From Candidatus Gallionella acididurans (GTDB lineage: Bacteria; Pseudomonadota; Gammaproteobacteria; Burkholderiales; Gallionellaceae): a stretch of DNA of 35,184 nt. The notes under the pieces are model-generated. The model was not told the origin of the DNA. It saw only the letters and a list, made by a program, of their open reading frames with translations, and made no database searches. The position numbers were made by a program, and so were the translations under genes. Shown in pieces: positions 24,728 to 31,906 of this stretch. Every line of letters starts with the position of its first letter. Position 1 is the stretch's first letter. The DNA lies in contig LSLI01000020.1 in assembly GCA_001577345.1 (NCBI GenBank), forward strand, positions 1 to 35,184, read 5' to 3'.

Positions 24728-25309
24728 ATGAAAAAAGGAGAGAAGATTCTTTTTGGGGTGGTTGCGTTGCTTGTTGTCATTACTGTGATTAACTTTACCG
24801 TATTGGAGACTGTCAGGCATAACACCAGTAAACCGCTGTTTCCAATACTGACGCATTTCGATTTTTCAGCTGGCGGGCAGCGTGGTTACGGGCTATATGA
24901 AAAGAACAATTGTTACGATTGTCATCATGCTGTTGGCAGTGGCACCAGCATGGGTGTAGGACTGGATGGCCTGGGCTCGAAGCATGACGTGAATTATTTC
25001 TACAACTTCCTGAAGCACCCGGAACAAACGTATGGCGCGAAGACAATGGATCATGGCGCACCCCCCAAGGATGCCGCTTATGTGTCCAACCTCCCGGATT
25101 CCGATTTGCATGACATAGCCACATTCCTTTCCGAGTTGAAATCAGATCAAGGCTCTTCTTCGTCATTCGAACCCCCCGAGGGCGAGTCGAGTTTCATTGA
25201 TGCCATGGTCGCCATGTGGACTCCGGACGGCTGGAGAAAAAAGTATACGGATATTCGCGATTGGATGAAGTCAAATTCACAAGAGGGACAGCATGAAAAC
25301 AAGCACTGA
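24728..25309 (+). CDS. Membrane-anchored monoheme cytochrome c, NorC-like
   Basis: A 193-residue protein with an uncleaved N-terminal helix (about 7-27, ILFGVVALLVVITVINFTVL) and one periplasmic c-type domain. The haem motif CYDCH is at 62-66 in the context GLYEKNNCYDCHHAVGSG, very like the NorC context of NO reductase (WEKNNCxxCH). Met107 in GAKTMDHGAPP is a possible sixth ligand, and DLHDIATFLSELK is the usual last helix. A C-terminal extension (about 140-193) with Trp residues (MWTPDGWRKKYTDIRDWM) is beyond the standard NorC length. It overlaps the next gene, a short NorB/CcoN-like protein, by 17 bases, so the two are translationally coupled and probably form a complex. NO reductase activity cannot be assumed. 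Confidence 0.85.
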   Translation: MKKGEKILFGVVALLVVITVINFTVLETVRHNTSKPLFPILTHFDFSAGGQRGYGLYEKNNCYDCHHAVGSGTSMGVGLDGLGSKHDVNYFYNFLKHPEQTYGAKTMDHGAPPKDAAYVSNLPDSDLHDIATFLSELKSDQGSSSSFEPPEGESSFIDAMVAMWTPDGWRKKYTDIRDWMKSNSQEGQHENKH

Positions 25310-25808
25310 GCAGAGCGCATTGCAGGACAAGGATTTCACCAGATATCTTTTGTGGTTTGTTTACGCGTGCATAATTTATAGCATCATTGGTTTTTCTTGG
25401 GGCGCAATTATGGGCGGCGTTCCCGCCTTCCGGCATTTTGTGGATTATAGCGCCCATGGACGCTTGATCACATTGGCACACGGGCACATCAACTTGCTTG
25501 GTTGGGTGGAAATGGCGATATTTGCCGCGCTTTACTATGTGGTACCCGTGGTTTCCCGCCGCTCGATATACAGCGTGCGCCTGGTTAAAATTCATTTCTG
25601 GATGCATAATTTTGGACTGATCGGGATGGTTGTTTTTTTCTTCACAGCCGGATTGGTCGGGGGCCTGAGTACGGGAGAAGATGCCGAAAAGCTGGTCAGT
25701 CACCTGCTTGCTTTTGTCGGAATATTTGGAATGCTAGTGCTTTCGGCAAATATTATCTGGGGTTACAACCTTTATAAAACCACCACAGGATGGCAAGACC
25801 GGAAATGA
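25293..25808 (+). CDS. Short subunit-I-like membrane protein (NorB/CcoN N-terminal type), copy 1
   Basis: A 171-residue, four-helix protein (about 17-42, 58-86, 99-125, 135-160). It resembles only the first part of haem-copper oxidase/NO reductase subunit I. Helix 2 contains LAHGHINLLGW (H63, H65) leading to YYVVP, as in the low-spin haem b ligand helix of the superfamily. Helix 3 starts KIHFWMHNFG (H101, H105) and helix 4 starts SHLLAF (H137). The CuB and high-spin haem ligand helices (VI, VII, X) are absent, so it cannot be a complete oxidase; bis-His haem b binding is possible. A GAGGG six bases upstream supports the start, which overlaps the preceding cytochrome. Its stop overlaps the next start (ATGA at 25805-25808). 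A paralogue is at 29160. Confidence 0.8.
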   Translation: MKTSTEQSALQDKDFTRYLLWFVYACIIYSIIGFSWGAIMGGVPAFRHFVDYSAHGRLITLAHGHINLLGWVEMAIFAALYYVVPVVSRRSIYSVRLVKIHFWMHNFGLIGMVVFFFTAGLVGGLSTGEDAEKLVSHLLAFVGIFGMLVLSANIIWGYNLYKTTTGWQDRK

Positions 25809-26302
25809 GCAAGAGACCGCTGCTGTGGTCCTGTCTGGGGATCGCTATATTGGGCTTGTTGGGTGGATGCGAACAAAGAATGGCCGCGGGCTTTGCCGTG
25901 GGTGAACGGGCTCCAAGCCTGCCCACCAAGACCTTGGCCGATGTAGGCGGCAACTTCAGCAAGGTTACTACTTATCGGCAGCCGGATCCCCGCATGTACC
26001 AATACTCGGTAGATCAGGCATTATTAACCGGAAAACCTATAGTTTTGGAGTTTGCAACTCCCGGACATTGCACAAATTGCGACGAGCAACTCCAGATGCT
26101 CAAAGCAATCATGGACAAGTATCAGAGTAAAATGATATTTATTCACATTGATGAGTATGAGAATCCACAGGCATATAAGGCTTATCAAGTCATGGGGGAT
26201 CCGTGGACATTTATCATCGACAAAAAAGGTATTGTCCACTTTGAGCGCGCCGGACGAATGTTGTACGGTGAATTGGATGATGCGATCAAGCAAACTTTGT
26301 AG
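25805..26302 (+). CDS. Thioredoxin-fold lipoprotein with CxxC motif
   Basis: A 165-residue lipoprotein: signal KRPLLWSCLGIAILGLLGGC, Cys22 as lipidation site. A thioredoxin-like domain follows, with the beta-strand KPIVLEFATPG and the redox pair CTNC (89-92), the helix DEQLQMLKAIMDKY, and the GDPWTFIIDKKGIV strand holding the cis-Pro. The usual WCxxC tryptophan is replaced by His. A periplasm-facing oxidoreductase or metal-delivery role in assembling the neighbouring cytochromes or copper sites (like Sco or TlpA proteins) is plausible. Sco-type histidine was not identified, so TlpA-like is my preferred label. The gene starts inside the stop codon of the subunit-I-like gene, so it is coupled to it. 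Confidence 0.78.
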   Translation: MSKRPLLWSCLGIAILGLLGGCEQRMAAGFAVGERAPSLPTKTLADVGGNFSKVTTYRQPDPRMYQYSVDQALLTGKPIVLEFATPGHCTNCDEQLQMLKAIMDKYQSKMIFIHIDEYENPQAYKAYQVMGDPWTFIIDKKGIVHFERAGRMLYGELDDAIKQTL

Positions 26303-26308
26303 CCGGAA

Positions 26309-26803
26309 ATGGTGACTGGTAACCGAGCAATGATAGACAAGCATTTAACAGAGTCAACCCAGTTTAGGTTCGTCAAGGATCGTAATGGCATGGTATGGGA
26401 TTTGATGCTCTACATACCAACAGTGGTCGCGCTTGGCTCCATAGCTAGCAGTTTTTGGTATGGCGATGATAACAGCATGGGATATTTATTCTTTTTTCTG
26501 GCCTGTTTCTTTTTCATAGCTGGATTTAATCGCGTAATGAAAACACGACTGATGCTTTTGCCGTCTGCTCCGGTTAGCCTGGAAATCGGCGAGCAGAACC
26601 TCGGTTTGGTGCAAAGAAACGGCATCCAGGTCAACCTGGTAAAAAACCTCCGCTATTACCCCGATTATTCGGGCAAGTCTTTTGGCATTTCCGGCCTGGA
26701 TGGAACAGGCAAGCAATTACAATTTGTAATTCACAAAGGGCAATTTACCAATTTTTCTCAATTTGAGTCTGCCCAAGCGCTGCTGAAGCGCTACGTTAAA
26801 TAG
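26309..26803 (+). CDS. Uncharacterised two-helix membrane protein with beta-rich C-terminal domain
   Basis: A 164-residue protein. After ~25 polar residues come two helices (about 34-51 and 59-74 by hydrophobicity, LYIPTVVALGSIASSFW and YLFFFLACFFFIAGF). A cytoplasmic-type domain follows with alternating strands (APVSLEIGEQNLGLVQRNGIQVNLV, then GKSFGISGLDGTGKQLQFVIHKG). This helical hairpin plus PH-like beta domain recurs in many uncharacterised bacterial proteins; I recognise no specific family. Two starts are possible, 26309 and 26330 (MIDKHLTES), neither with a good ribosome site. It follows the thioredoxin-like gene by six bases and ends the plus-strand cluster, convergent with the 70-residue gene. 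Confidence 0.6.
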   Translation: MVTGNRAMIDKHLTESTQFRFVKDRNGMVWDLMLYIPTVVALGSIASSFWYGDDNSMGYLFFFLACFFFIAGFNRVMKTRLMLLPSAPVSLEIGEQNLGLVQRNGIQVNLVKNLRYYPDYSGKSFGISGLDGTGKQLQFVIHKGQFTNFSQFESAQALLKRYVK

Positions 26804-26834
26804 AAACTAAAAGAATAGCTGTCTGCGAATCGCG

Positions 26835-27047
26835 CTACTTTTTCCCTGAGCGATTTTGAATCACATCCCACGCCATATATGCGGTTGCGGATGCAACAAC
26901 AAGACAAGCTCCGGCGATTAGCTGGTACTCTGTTTCCTGGCTGACCAGGCCCCCTACAAACATATGCACTGAAAAACCTGTTATGAATAGTGCACCGATT
27001 GCGGAAACCGAATAAATCAATATCTCGGTAACCATGCCTTTGATCAT
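26835..27047 (-). CDS. Small two-helix membrane protein (70 residues)
   Basis: A 70-residue protein with two hydrophobic segments (about 8-33 and 40-62), starting MIKGMVTEILIYSVSAIGAL and ending with the positive tail NRSGKK. Its ATG overlaps the stop of the upstream membrane protein (ATGA at 27044-27047), so translation is coupled. No family is recognised. Joint expression with the large polytopic protein suggests a small partner subunit. It ends 31 bases from the convergent plus-strand cluster. Confidence 0.65.
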   Translation of the reverse strand: MIKGMVTEILIYSVSAIGALFITGFSVHMFVGGLVSQETEYQLIAGACLVVASATAYMAWDVIQNRSGKK

Positions 27048-28489
27048 GGTTTTTGCCCGGGCACGGAACTCTTGATTGCAACGATTACCCCTCCTTGTTG
27101 CAAAGCGACGGTCTCTACTTTTCCTGCATCCATTGTGGCAAGATTTCGCGCAAGCGAAATGTTCTTTGGATCGCGCGGATCAAATATCAAATAATTGACA
27201 CCCCGCAACATTGCAAGCAAATCATCGCTATCCTTGGCGGGTGGTGGCAGCGGAAGCGCATCACAACGGCAGGCCAGCATGGTGAGCCCAGGCCACTGAC
27301 TGGCCACGCGAACCGGCTGCTTGGAGACGGAGGGGCCCTGCCCTGGCTCGCTACCAAGGAAACTTCCCCTGTCCTCGGCCAGGGTTTTGATCAGGTTGTC
27401 TCGCGGTGACAAATATCCGTCCAGCACCGTTTGGTAGTTTGCTTTATCAGCCAGCATGAACGTGGTCGAAAGAATAAAGAACAACGACATGGCGATGCCA
27501 CGCTGCCCCCAAAATCCACCCGATGTATTCGTGCTGGCCGGCAACAATAAAGGCAGGCCCCAATACAGGCAAACCGTCAGAGCAATAATGCTCCAGGTTT
27601 GGTCACCCGTAAGCGTGCCCGCGATGATTGCAATGAGCAGAGTCCGCCCGAAAATGTCGGCCCACAAGTTTCCAGCCTGTTTCCAGATTACCAGTAGCAG
27701 GATACCAAGTATCCCTGCCCCGCTAATCCAGCCAAAAACCCCAATATTCCTGGCGCTTGACGATCCTGACAACAAACCTGACAAGCTTCTCATCGGATTG
27801 CTGAACCATTCTATGTTATTCCATCCCAGTGTCAGTAAAAGTGCAAGCAGGACAACAAAGATTATTCCGCCGAAAAAATAATTCTTATGTTTTGCGTCAG
27901 ACGGGTTCTTATGCCATCCCCACAACAGCGCCAAAGGGTAAGCCAAACCGGCAGGGTGTAGCGTCACGCTCACCAGGCATAAAAGAATCTGGGAAAAATA
28001 CATCCCCCCGAATGCCTGGGGAGATTCACGGTACTTTTGATCCGCCCATGCGCCAAGCGCAAAAACGAAAAGAAGATAAGGTACGACGGAAATCGTGTCG
28101 ATTTGATCGATAAGTAACGGACAGATCAGCAACAGCCCGGATGCCAAAAGTGCGCTCTCTGCATTTCCGCTATGCTCTCTCCATCTATATGTTGCCCACA
28201 CTGCGCCCGACATCACAAACAACGTGAATATCTTCGCGGCGACTATATTGCCTACCCATAAATAGCCGACAGGTGCGAAGAAGAATGCGCGGAAATCTGG
28301 CAACCCCAGAGTTACGATCGGACTGACCACATCATCCGTTACTGACCAGACCAGTAATAATGCGCGCGCAGCTCCCTCATCGATACCATAAGGAGATTTG
28401 TTCAACAATATGAAGCTTAGTCCACCCCAAAGCAAAAATGCGGGGACAGCCCAGAATCTTTGTGGGATACGCGGTAACCAATTGTTCAT
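27044..28489 (-). CDS. Polytopic membrane protein, possibly GT-C glycosyltransferase-like
   Basis: A 481-residue inner-membrane protein with about ten hydrophobic helices in the first ~380 residues and a soluble extracytoplasmic C-terminal part of about 100 residues. The first loop carries the acidic pair in PYGIDEGAARALLLVW (Asp37-Glu38), in a position where GT-C enzymes such as ArnT/PMT have their catalytic Asp/Glu. This, the helix pattern and the Rossmann-less C-terminal domain suggest a glycosyltransferase of the lipid-linked sugar type, but I cannot prove it. The C-terminal part includes MLACRCDALPLPPPAKDSDD. I chose the ATG at 28489, preceded by GGTAGG; a TTG 33 bases upstream also opens the frame. 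It overlaps the 70-residue gene downstream. Confidence 0.6.
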   Translation of the reverse strand: MNNWLPRIPQRFWAVPAFLLWGGLSFILLNKSPYGIDEGAARALLLVWSVTDDVVSPIVTLGLPDFRAFFFAPVGYLWVGNIVAAKIFTLFVMSGAVWATYRWREHSGNAESALLASGLLLICPLLIDQIDTISVVPYLLFVFALGAWADQKYRESPQAFGGMYFSQILLCLVSVTLHPAGLAYPLALLWGWHKNPSDAKHKNYFFGGIIFVVLLALLLTLGWNNIEWFSNPMRSLSGLLSGSSSARNIGVFGWISGAGILGILLLVIWKQAGNLWADIFGRTLLIAIIAGTLTGDQTWSIIALTVCLYWGLPLLLPASTNTSGGFWGQRGIAMSLFFILSTTFMLADKANYQTVLDGYLSPRDNLIKTLAEDRGSFLGSEPGQGPSVSKQPVRVASQWPGLTMLACRCDALPLPPPAKDSDDLLAMLRGVNYLIFDPRDPKNISLARNLATMDAGKVETVALQQGGVIVAIKSSVPGQKP

Positions 28490-28887
28490 ATAATATTTAC
28501 CTACCGGCTGATAGGCAGCCAACTTTAGCAGACAGGAATTTACCGACTTTACAAATCAACAAACTAAAATCCAATGGGACTTGCGGCCGGATGGTCTGGA
28601 ATGCCCGCCCGGCTTCAGCCTAAGCCCCAGACCCTTCGTTCCGGCATAAAGCTGTTATCACGGCATTATTGCGCAATCAGGCATGAATTTAAAAAGTATT
28701 GTATCAGCAAGCAAGTTAATGCAGCAATACTATATGCCTAGTGGAGCCCCGTGTTCCATATGCATTGTGACGCATGCGAACAGAGTTGCACGGAATGCAG
28801 GATTCGGCTAGACTGCTAACCAGCTGGAGGGGAAGAGTGGTAGTTTCATTTAATTATGATATGTCATGTAACGAAGGGAAATACGCT
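28490..28887. other. Divergent intergenic region with a structured element
   Basis: About 400 bases between the leftward polytopic-protein gene and the rightward 39-residue gene. It should hold promoters for both. The notable content is the long hairpin-like element at 28586-28645. A fragment of open frame from 28774 into the small gene lacks a ribosome site and is not proposed as coding. Confidence 0.5.
28586..28645. repeat. 60-bp three-tiered hairpin element
   Basis: Three consecutive nested stems: GCCGGA (28586-28591) with TCCGGC (28640-28645); GGTCTGG (28593-28599) with CCAGACC (28627-28633); GGCTT (28611-28615) with AAGCC (28622-28626) around a CAGCCT loop. All are perfect. No T-run follows on either side. 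It is probably a dispersed palindromic element or a structured RNA rather than a terminator. Confidence 0.6.
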
Positions 28888-29007
28888 ATGTCAATTGAAC
28901 CAATTCAACTTTTAGTGCCCATTGGAATCTTTGTGTTGGGAATGCTGGTTTCTGTAAGCTTGAGCAATCTGGGTATAGAGCGCATCGTCGAGACAGACAA
29001 AAAATAA
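28888..29007 (+). CDS. Small single-helix membrane protein (39 residues)
   Basis: A 39-residue protein: MSIEPIQLLVPIGIFVLGML followed by VSVSLSNLGIERIVETDKK. The N-terminus is short, a helix spans about residues 8-28 and the charged tail is probably cytoplasmic. GAAGGGA eight bases before the ATG at 28888 decides this start over the longer frame from 28774. It has its own strong terminator 35 bases after the stop, so it can form a stand-alone transcript. It resembles in kind, not in sequence, the 34-residue protein at 23617 and the tiny subunits of oxidases. No family was recognised. Confidence 0.6.
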   Translation: MSIEPIQLLVPIGIFVLGMLVSVSLSNLGIERIVETDKK

Positions 29008-29041
29008 AATTAAGCGCTGCGTAGTTTCAAAGCTTGTTATG

Positions 29042-29070
29042 AAAATGTCCGGCAATCGCCGGGCATTTTT
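29042..29070 (+). terminator. Intrinsic terminator after the 39-residue gene
   Basis: AAAATGTCCGGC (29042-29053) pairs with GCCGGGCATTTT (29058-29069) across an AATC loop, with one G-T wobble, running into T residues. It separates the 39-residue gene from the second subunit-I-like gene at 29160. Confidence 0.88.
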
Positions 29071-29159
29071 GTTTGTGGTGGTTGAAAGTACCAGTTTCCA
29101 GTCTTTCCAAGTAGCCAGATCTATCCCGTTAGTCTAAATCTGTAAAAGCACCCTACTCT

Positions 29160-29678
29160 ATGAGCAAAGACATTCTTCACCAACAACTCTTAAAGTTTCT
29201 GCTGGTCTCTGTTTTCTCATTTTTCATCGGCACTATTCATGGCATGCTTCAAGTCATGCCTCCTATTCGTGCCTGGCTGGATTCGATTGGCAGCCCATAC
29301 GGCGGCCCCGGCCATATGATCGACCCATTGGCACACGCGCACATGAATTTGGTTGGGGGAGTGGTACTGCTGGCAATGGGTGTGACTTATTATTTGCTGC
29401 CGATCTTTACTGGAAAGAAAATATATTCCATCAGCCTGGTTAAGCATACTTTCTGGTGGGTCACCATAGGCGTTTATAGCTTCTATATCATACAAATGGT
29501 TTTTGGCATCTGGGAGGGTTTGTTATTGCATTCAGACCCGCAAGAGATTCCAGCCATCCATCGTTTATACGGTCCGGTTATGGCTGTTTCCGGCACCACT
29601 ATGGCAGTCGGCTTTTGCACTTACCTTGCAAATGTAATTCTCACCATAACGTCCCCCGGGGATCGCTCCACCCCGTAG
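29160..29678 (+). CDS. Short subunit-I-like membrane protein (NorB/CcoN N-terminal type), copy 2
   Basis: A 172-residue, four-helix protein (about 10-33, 57-82, 93-120, 136-163) paralogous to the one at 25293. Shared landmarks in the same order are LAHAHMNLVGG (H59, H61), YYLLP, KIYSISLVKHTFW (H96) and a histidine at the start of helix 4 (H134 in AIHRLYGP). As in copy 1, the later helices that carry CuB and the high-spin haem are missing. Differences include a longer periplasmic loop after helix 1 (GSPYGGPGHMIDP) and loss of the Trp after the His motif. No good ribosome-binding site is seen before the ATG. It is convergent with the lipoprotein gene at 29692, 13 bases away. Confidence 0.78.
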   Translation: MSKDILHQQLLKFLLVSVFSFFIGTIHGMLQVMPPIRAWLDSIGSPYGGPGHMIDPLAHAHMNLVGGVVLLAMGVTYYLLPIFTGKKIYSISLVKHTFWWVTIGVYSFYIIQMVFGIWEGLLLHSDPQEIPAIHRLYGPVMAVSGTTMAVGFCTYLANVILTITSPGDRSTP

Positions 29679-29691
29679 AAATTAAGAAGCA

Positions 29692-30081
29692 TCACCCTCC
29701 AGCCAGCTTAAACGGGAAGAGCAGTACCTTCTCCTCTGATCCCTCCTGAAGCCGAACTTGTACTGCAGCGGAATTGCTCTCTCCAATATCGACAGCACGG
29801 CGATACACGCCAATAAATCCATCCTGAATCGCCTGTGTCCACGGTTGTGACTCACCACCACGCAGTGACACGATTAAATTCCCCGTAGGCCTGCCATGCG
29901 GGCCGGTGACGATAACAACAATCTCGGACATGCCTGCAAGCGGGGGATTGGGATGAGTCTCAATGCGCACAACATTTTCCTTCCAATGCTGGGAGGGAAT
30001 CTGAAGGGGCTTGGTTTCGTCGTTACATGCGGCCAGCCCTACGGCAAGCAGGCTTGCCAGCATAGTCAGTATTATTTTCAC
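29692..30081 (-). CDS. YtkA/FixH-like lipoprotein
   Basis: A 129-residue lipoprotein: signal MKIILTMLASLLAVGLAAC with lipobox LAAC, Cys19. The mature part has the beta-sandwich pattern of the YtkA/FixH class: HPNPPLAGMSEIVVIVTGPHGRPTGNLIVSL in segments, then GFIGVYRRAVDIGES and VQVRLQEGSEEKVLLFPF. Such domains occur in proteins tied to copper handling and oxidase maturation. Here it ends a minus-strand run of CcoG, a two-helix protein and this lipoprotein, where FixH would stand in a fixGHIS cluster, but it is lipid-anchored rather than helix-anchored. Family assignment is tentative. Confidence 0.62.
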   Translation of the reverse strand: MKIILTMLASLLAVGLAACNDETKPLQIPSQHWKENVVRIETHPNPPLAGMSEIVVIVTGPHGRPTGNLIVSLRGGESQPWTQAIQDGFIGVYRRAVDIGESNSAAVQVRLQEGSEEKVLLFPFKLAGG

Positions 30082-30115
30082 GTTTCAGGCAGAAATTTAC
30101 GTGGCAGCACAGCCG

Positions 30116-30544
30116 TTACTTTTGCTTGTCCGCTTTGCTTTTATCCTGAACTCCCTTGTCGGTATCCAGCCTGCCCGCAGCAGGAGACCCGTACATGTAT
30201 ATCATGTAGTATATAAATATTGCACCGACTGAAATATATACCAGCGAGCCTAGGAACCCCGGATCTTTCACCCAGTCGGTCCATTTCACAACCACTCCTG
30301 GACGCAAACCCCAGAATGGAAAGCTGAGGCCAATGCCAACCAGCAACACAATAACCACCACGGCCATGAACCAATAAGGAACATTACGTTGTGATTCCGG
30401 AATCTTCTCCACCAATTCCCAGTCTTCCATGCCGCGCTTCTCCAAGCGTTCCTCGTCCGAGGCATAACCGTAGTTATCTTTGCGTAGCTCGCCCCATTGA
30501 GATTCATCATTCGCAACGCCCGATTTCTTACCAGTCTGTTCCAT
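30116..30544 (-). CDS. Two-helix membrane protein between CcoG and the lipoprotein, unknown family
   Basis: A 142-residue protein with a long charged N-terminus (about 1-52, rich in Glu/Asp/Lys), helix 1 at about 54-78 (NVPYWFMAVVVIVLLVGIG region), a loop with two Trp (VKWTDWVKDPG), helix 2 at about 98-119 and a Lys/Asp-rich tail. It has no haem or metal motif. AGGAG upstream suits the second of two adjacent ATGs (30544; the other is 30547). Position ten bases after ccoG and 34 before the lipoprotein marks it as part of that operon. Its topology recalls the membrane part of CcoP without the c domains, but I see no homology I would claim. Confidence 0.6.
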   Translation of the reverse strand: MEQTGKKSGVANDESQWGELRKDNYGYASDEERLEKRGMEDWELVEKIPESQRNVPYWFMAVVVIVLLVGIGLSFPFWGLRPGVVVKWTDWVKDPGFLGSLVYISVGAIFIYYMIYMYGSPAAGRLDTDKGVQDKSKADKQK

Positions 30545-30554
30545 CATATCTCTC

Positions 30555-31871
30555 CTATTCAACAAAATGCTGAACATTAAAACGTCCAATCCAGCCATCT
30601 TTGGAATGAACCACCACCACGAAAGGGTAAAGGCCACGCTTTAGGGCCGGCGACACGGTAAGGAATACCGATGTACGCCCAACCGATTTCAGGCTCACAT
30701 CGGGATTGCTCAGGGTAAAATCATTCGGCGGCAATCCTTCCACTGACATGGTCAGTTCGGTTGGACGATATCGCTTGCTGGAAACTTCAATTAGGTAATC
30801 GCCTCCCGAACGATTATGCGCCATTTGCTGGGTACCCACTGCTATATGGTATGGCTGGTATGACCAGACTCCCCAGGTAAACATGACGGCTCCCATGACT
30901 GCGAATGGTGCGGTCCAGCGAAACCTCGAAAGCAATAAAATGGAGTTGTCGCGAAACTCACGAACCTTGCCTGTTTTACGTTGCCCAAATTCAAACCGCA
31001 ACAAACCCACCCCGCCTTTCTTAGCCTGCAGGTTATTGCACGCATCGATACAGTCACCACAGTTAATACAGCTGTCATAAACCTCTGTCCTGCGTGGATC
31101 CAAGTCGATGAAGCAGGTTGTCACGCAATAATTGCATTTTGCGCATTCATCTGTTCGGTTGGAATCGTAAACCACGTGCAGCGTTTCCTTGGTTTTAAAA
31201 GAATGTTGCCAAACCTTATATACACAGGCGAAGCGGCACCAGAAATGCCTGAGCACAGCAACATCCAGAAAAATAATCAGCACCCATACCGAATAAATCC
31301 AGTACAAGGAAGCGGCTAACCTTGCATCCTCCCTGAGAGTTATGAAAGACCACACCACATCAGGCGGATAGAAGTACAGCAGGGGAAACAAAGCAAACAA
31401 CATTGCCGCGCATAAAAAAGAGAAGCCCAGCAACGACCAGTTTAATATCCTGTTTTTGGCGGCTGCCACTTTCGGCGCCTCGCCTGTCAAGCTGACTTCA
31501 GCACGCTTGCCAAGTAACTTGTGGGTCATATGGTTGGCCCATTCCGACAAGGTATTCTGCGGACACGCCCATCCGCAAAAAATTGTTCCCGCAACCGAAT
31601 AAAGAGCGACCAGCGCGCTGGCCAGCATAATCCACAAACCGGTTACCAAAAAGAAATCGGCGAACCATATTTGCCATCCCAAAACCACAAACGCGCCATT
31701 TTCAGGATCAATACGAAACAATCCGGAAACCGGTATCAGCACCAGCAACAACAGAATGGTCATCTGGACAATCCGTCGCTTCCAGCGATAGTTAGCCACT
31801 CCCCGACCACCGGCAGAACCGACGACTTTTATCGGAATGCTGGAAAGTGTTTTGTTGATATTCGAGGACAT
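30555..31871 (-). CDS. ccoG: Cytochrome c oxidase accessory protein CcoG (FixG)
   Basis: CcoG is a membrane iron-sulfur protein needed for cbb3 oxidase assembly; it is known to act in reduction of copper for the CuB site. The 438-residue protein has NapH/FixG-type helices and the conserved CGWACPQN (99-106), a helix block around 145-215 with HFWCRFAC, and two 4Fe-4S motifs: C243-x2-C246-x2-C249-x3-C253 and C268-x2-C271-x2-C274-x3-C278. The C-terminal third is the immunoglobulin-like FixG domain after a last helix (about 320-338). AAAGG six bases before the ATG supports the start. It is somewhat shorter than typical FixG. No ccoNO genes lie beside it in the window; it sits 35 bases downstream of the spermidine-synthase-like gene. 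Confidence 0.92.
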   Translation of the reverse strand: MSSNINKTLSSIPIKVVGSAGGRGVANYRWKRRIVQMTILLLLVLIPVSGLFRIDPENGAFVVLGWQIWFADFFLVTGLWIMLASALVALYSVAGTIFCGWACPQNTLSEWANHMTHKLLGKRAEVSLTGEAPKVAAAKNRILNWSLLGFSFLCAAMLFALFPLLYFYPPDVVWSFITLREDARLAASLYWIYSVWVLIIFLDVAVLRHFWCRFACVYKVWQHSFKTKETLHVVYDSNRTDECAKCNYCVTTCFIDLDPRRTEVYDSCINCGDCIDACNNLQAKKGGVGLLRFEFGQRKTGKVREFRDNSILLLSRFRWTAPFAVMGAVMFTWGVWSYQPYHIAVGTQQMAHNRSGGDYLIEVSSKRYRPTELTMSVEGLPPNDFTLSNPDVSLKSVGRTSVFLTVSPALKRGLYPFVVVVHSKDGWIGRFNVQHFVE

Positions 31872-31906
31872 ATGTGCCTTTTTGCGCAGTACCGGTTATA
31901 ACAAAT

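Noticed and set aside
25293-25808. Copy 1 as a frameshifted remnant of a full-length oxidase subunit I
   Set aside because: No subunit-I sequence continues in any frame downstream; the next gene starts at its stop codon, and a paralogue of the same length exists at 29160, so the short form is intended.
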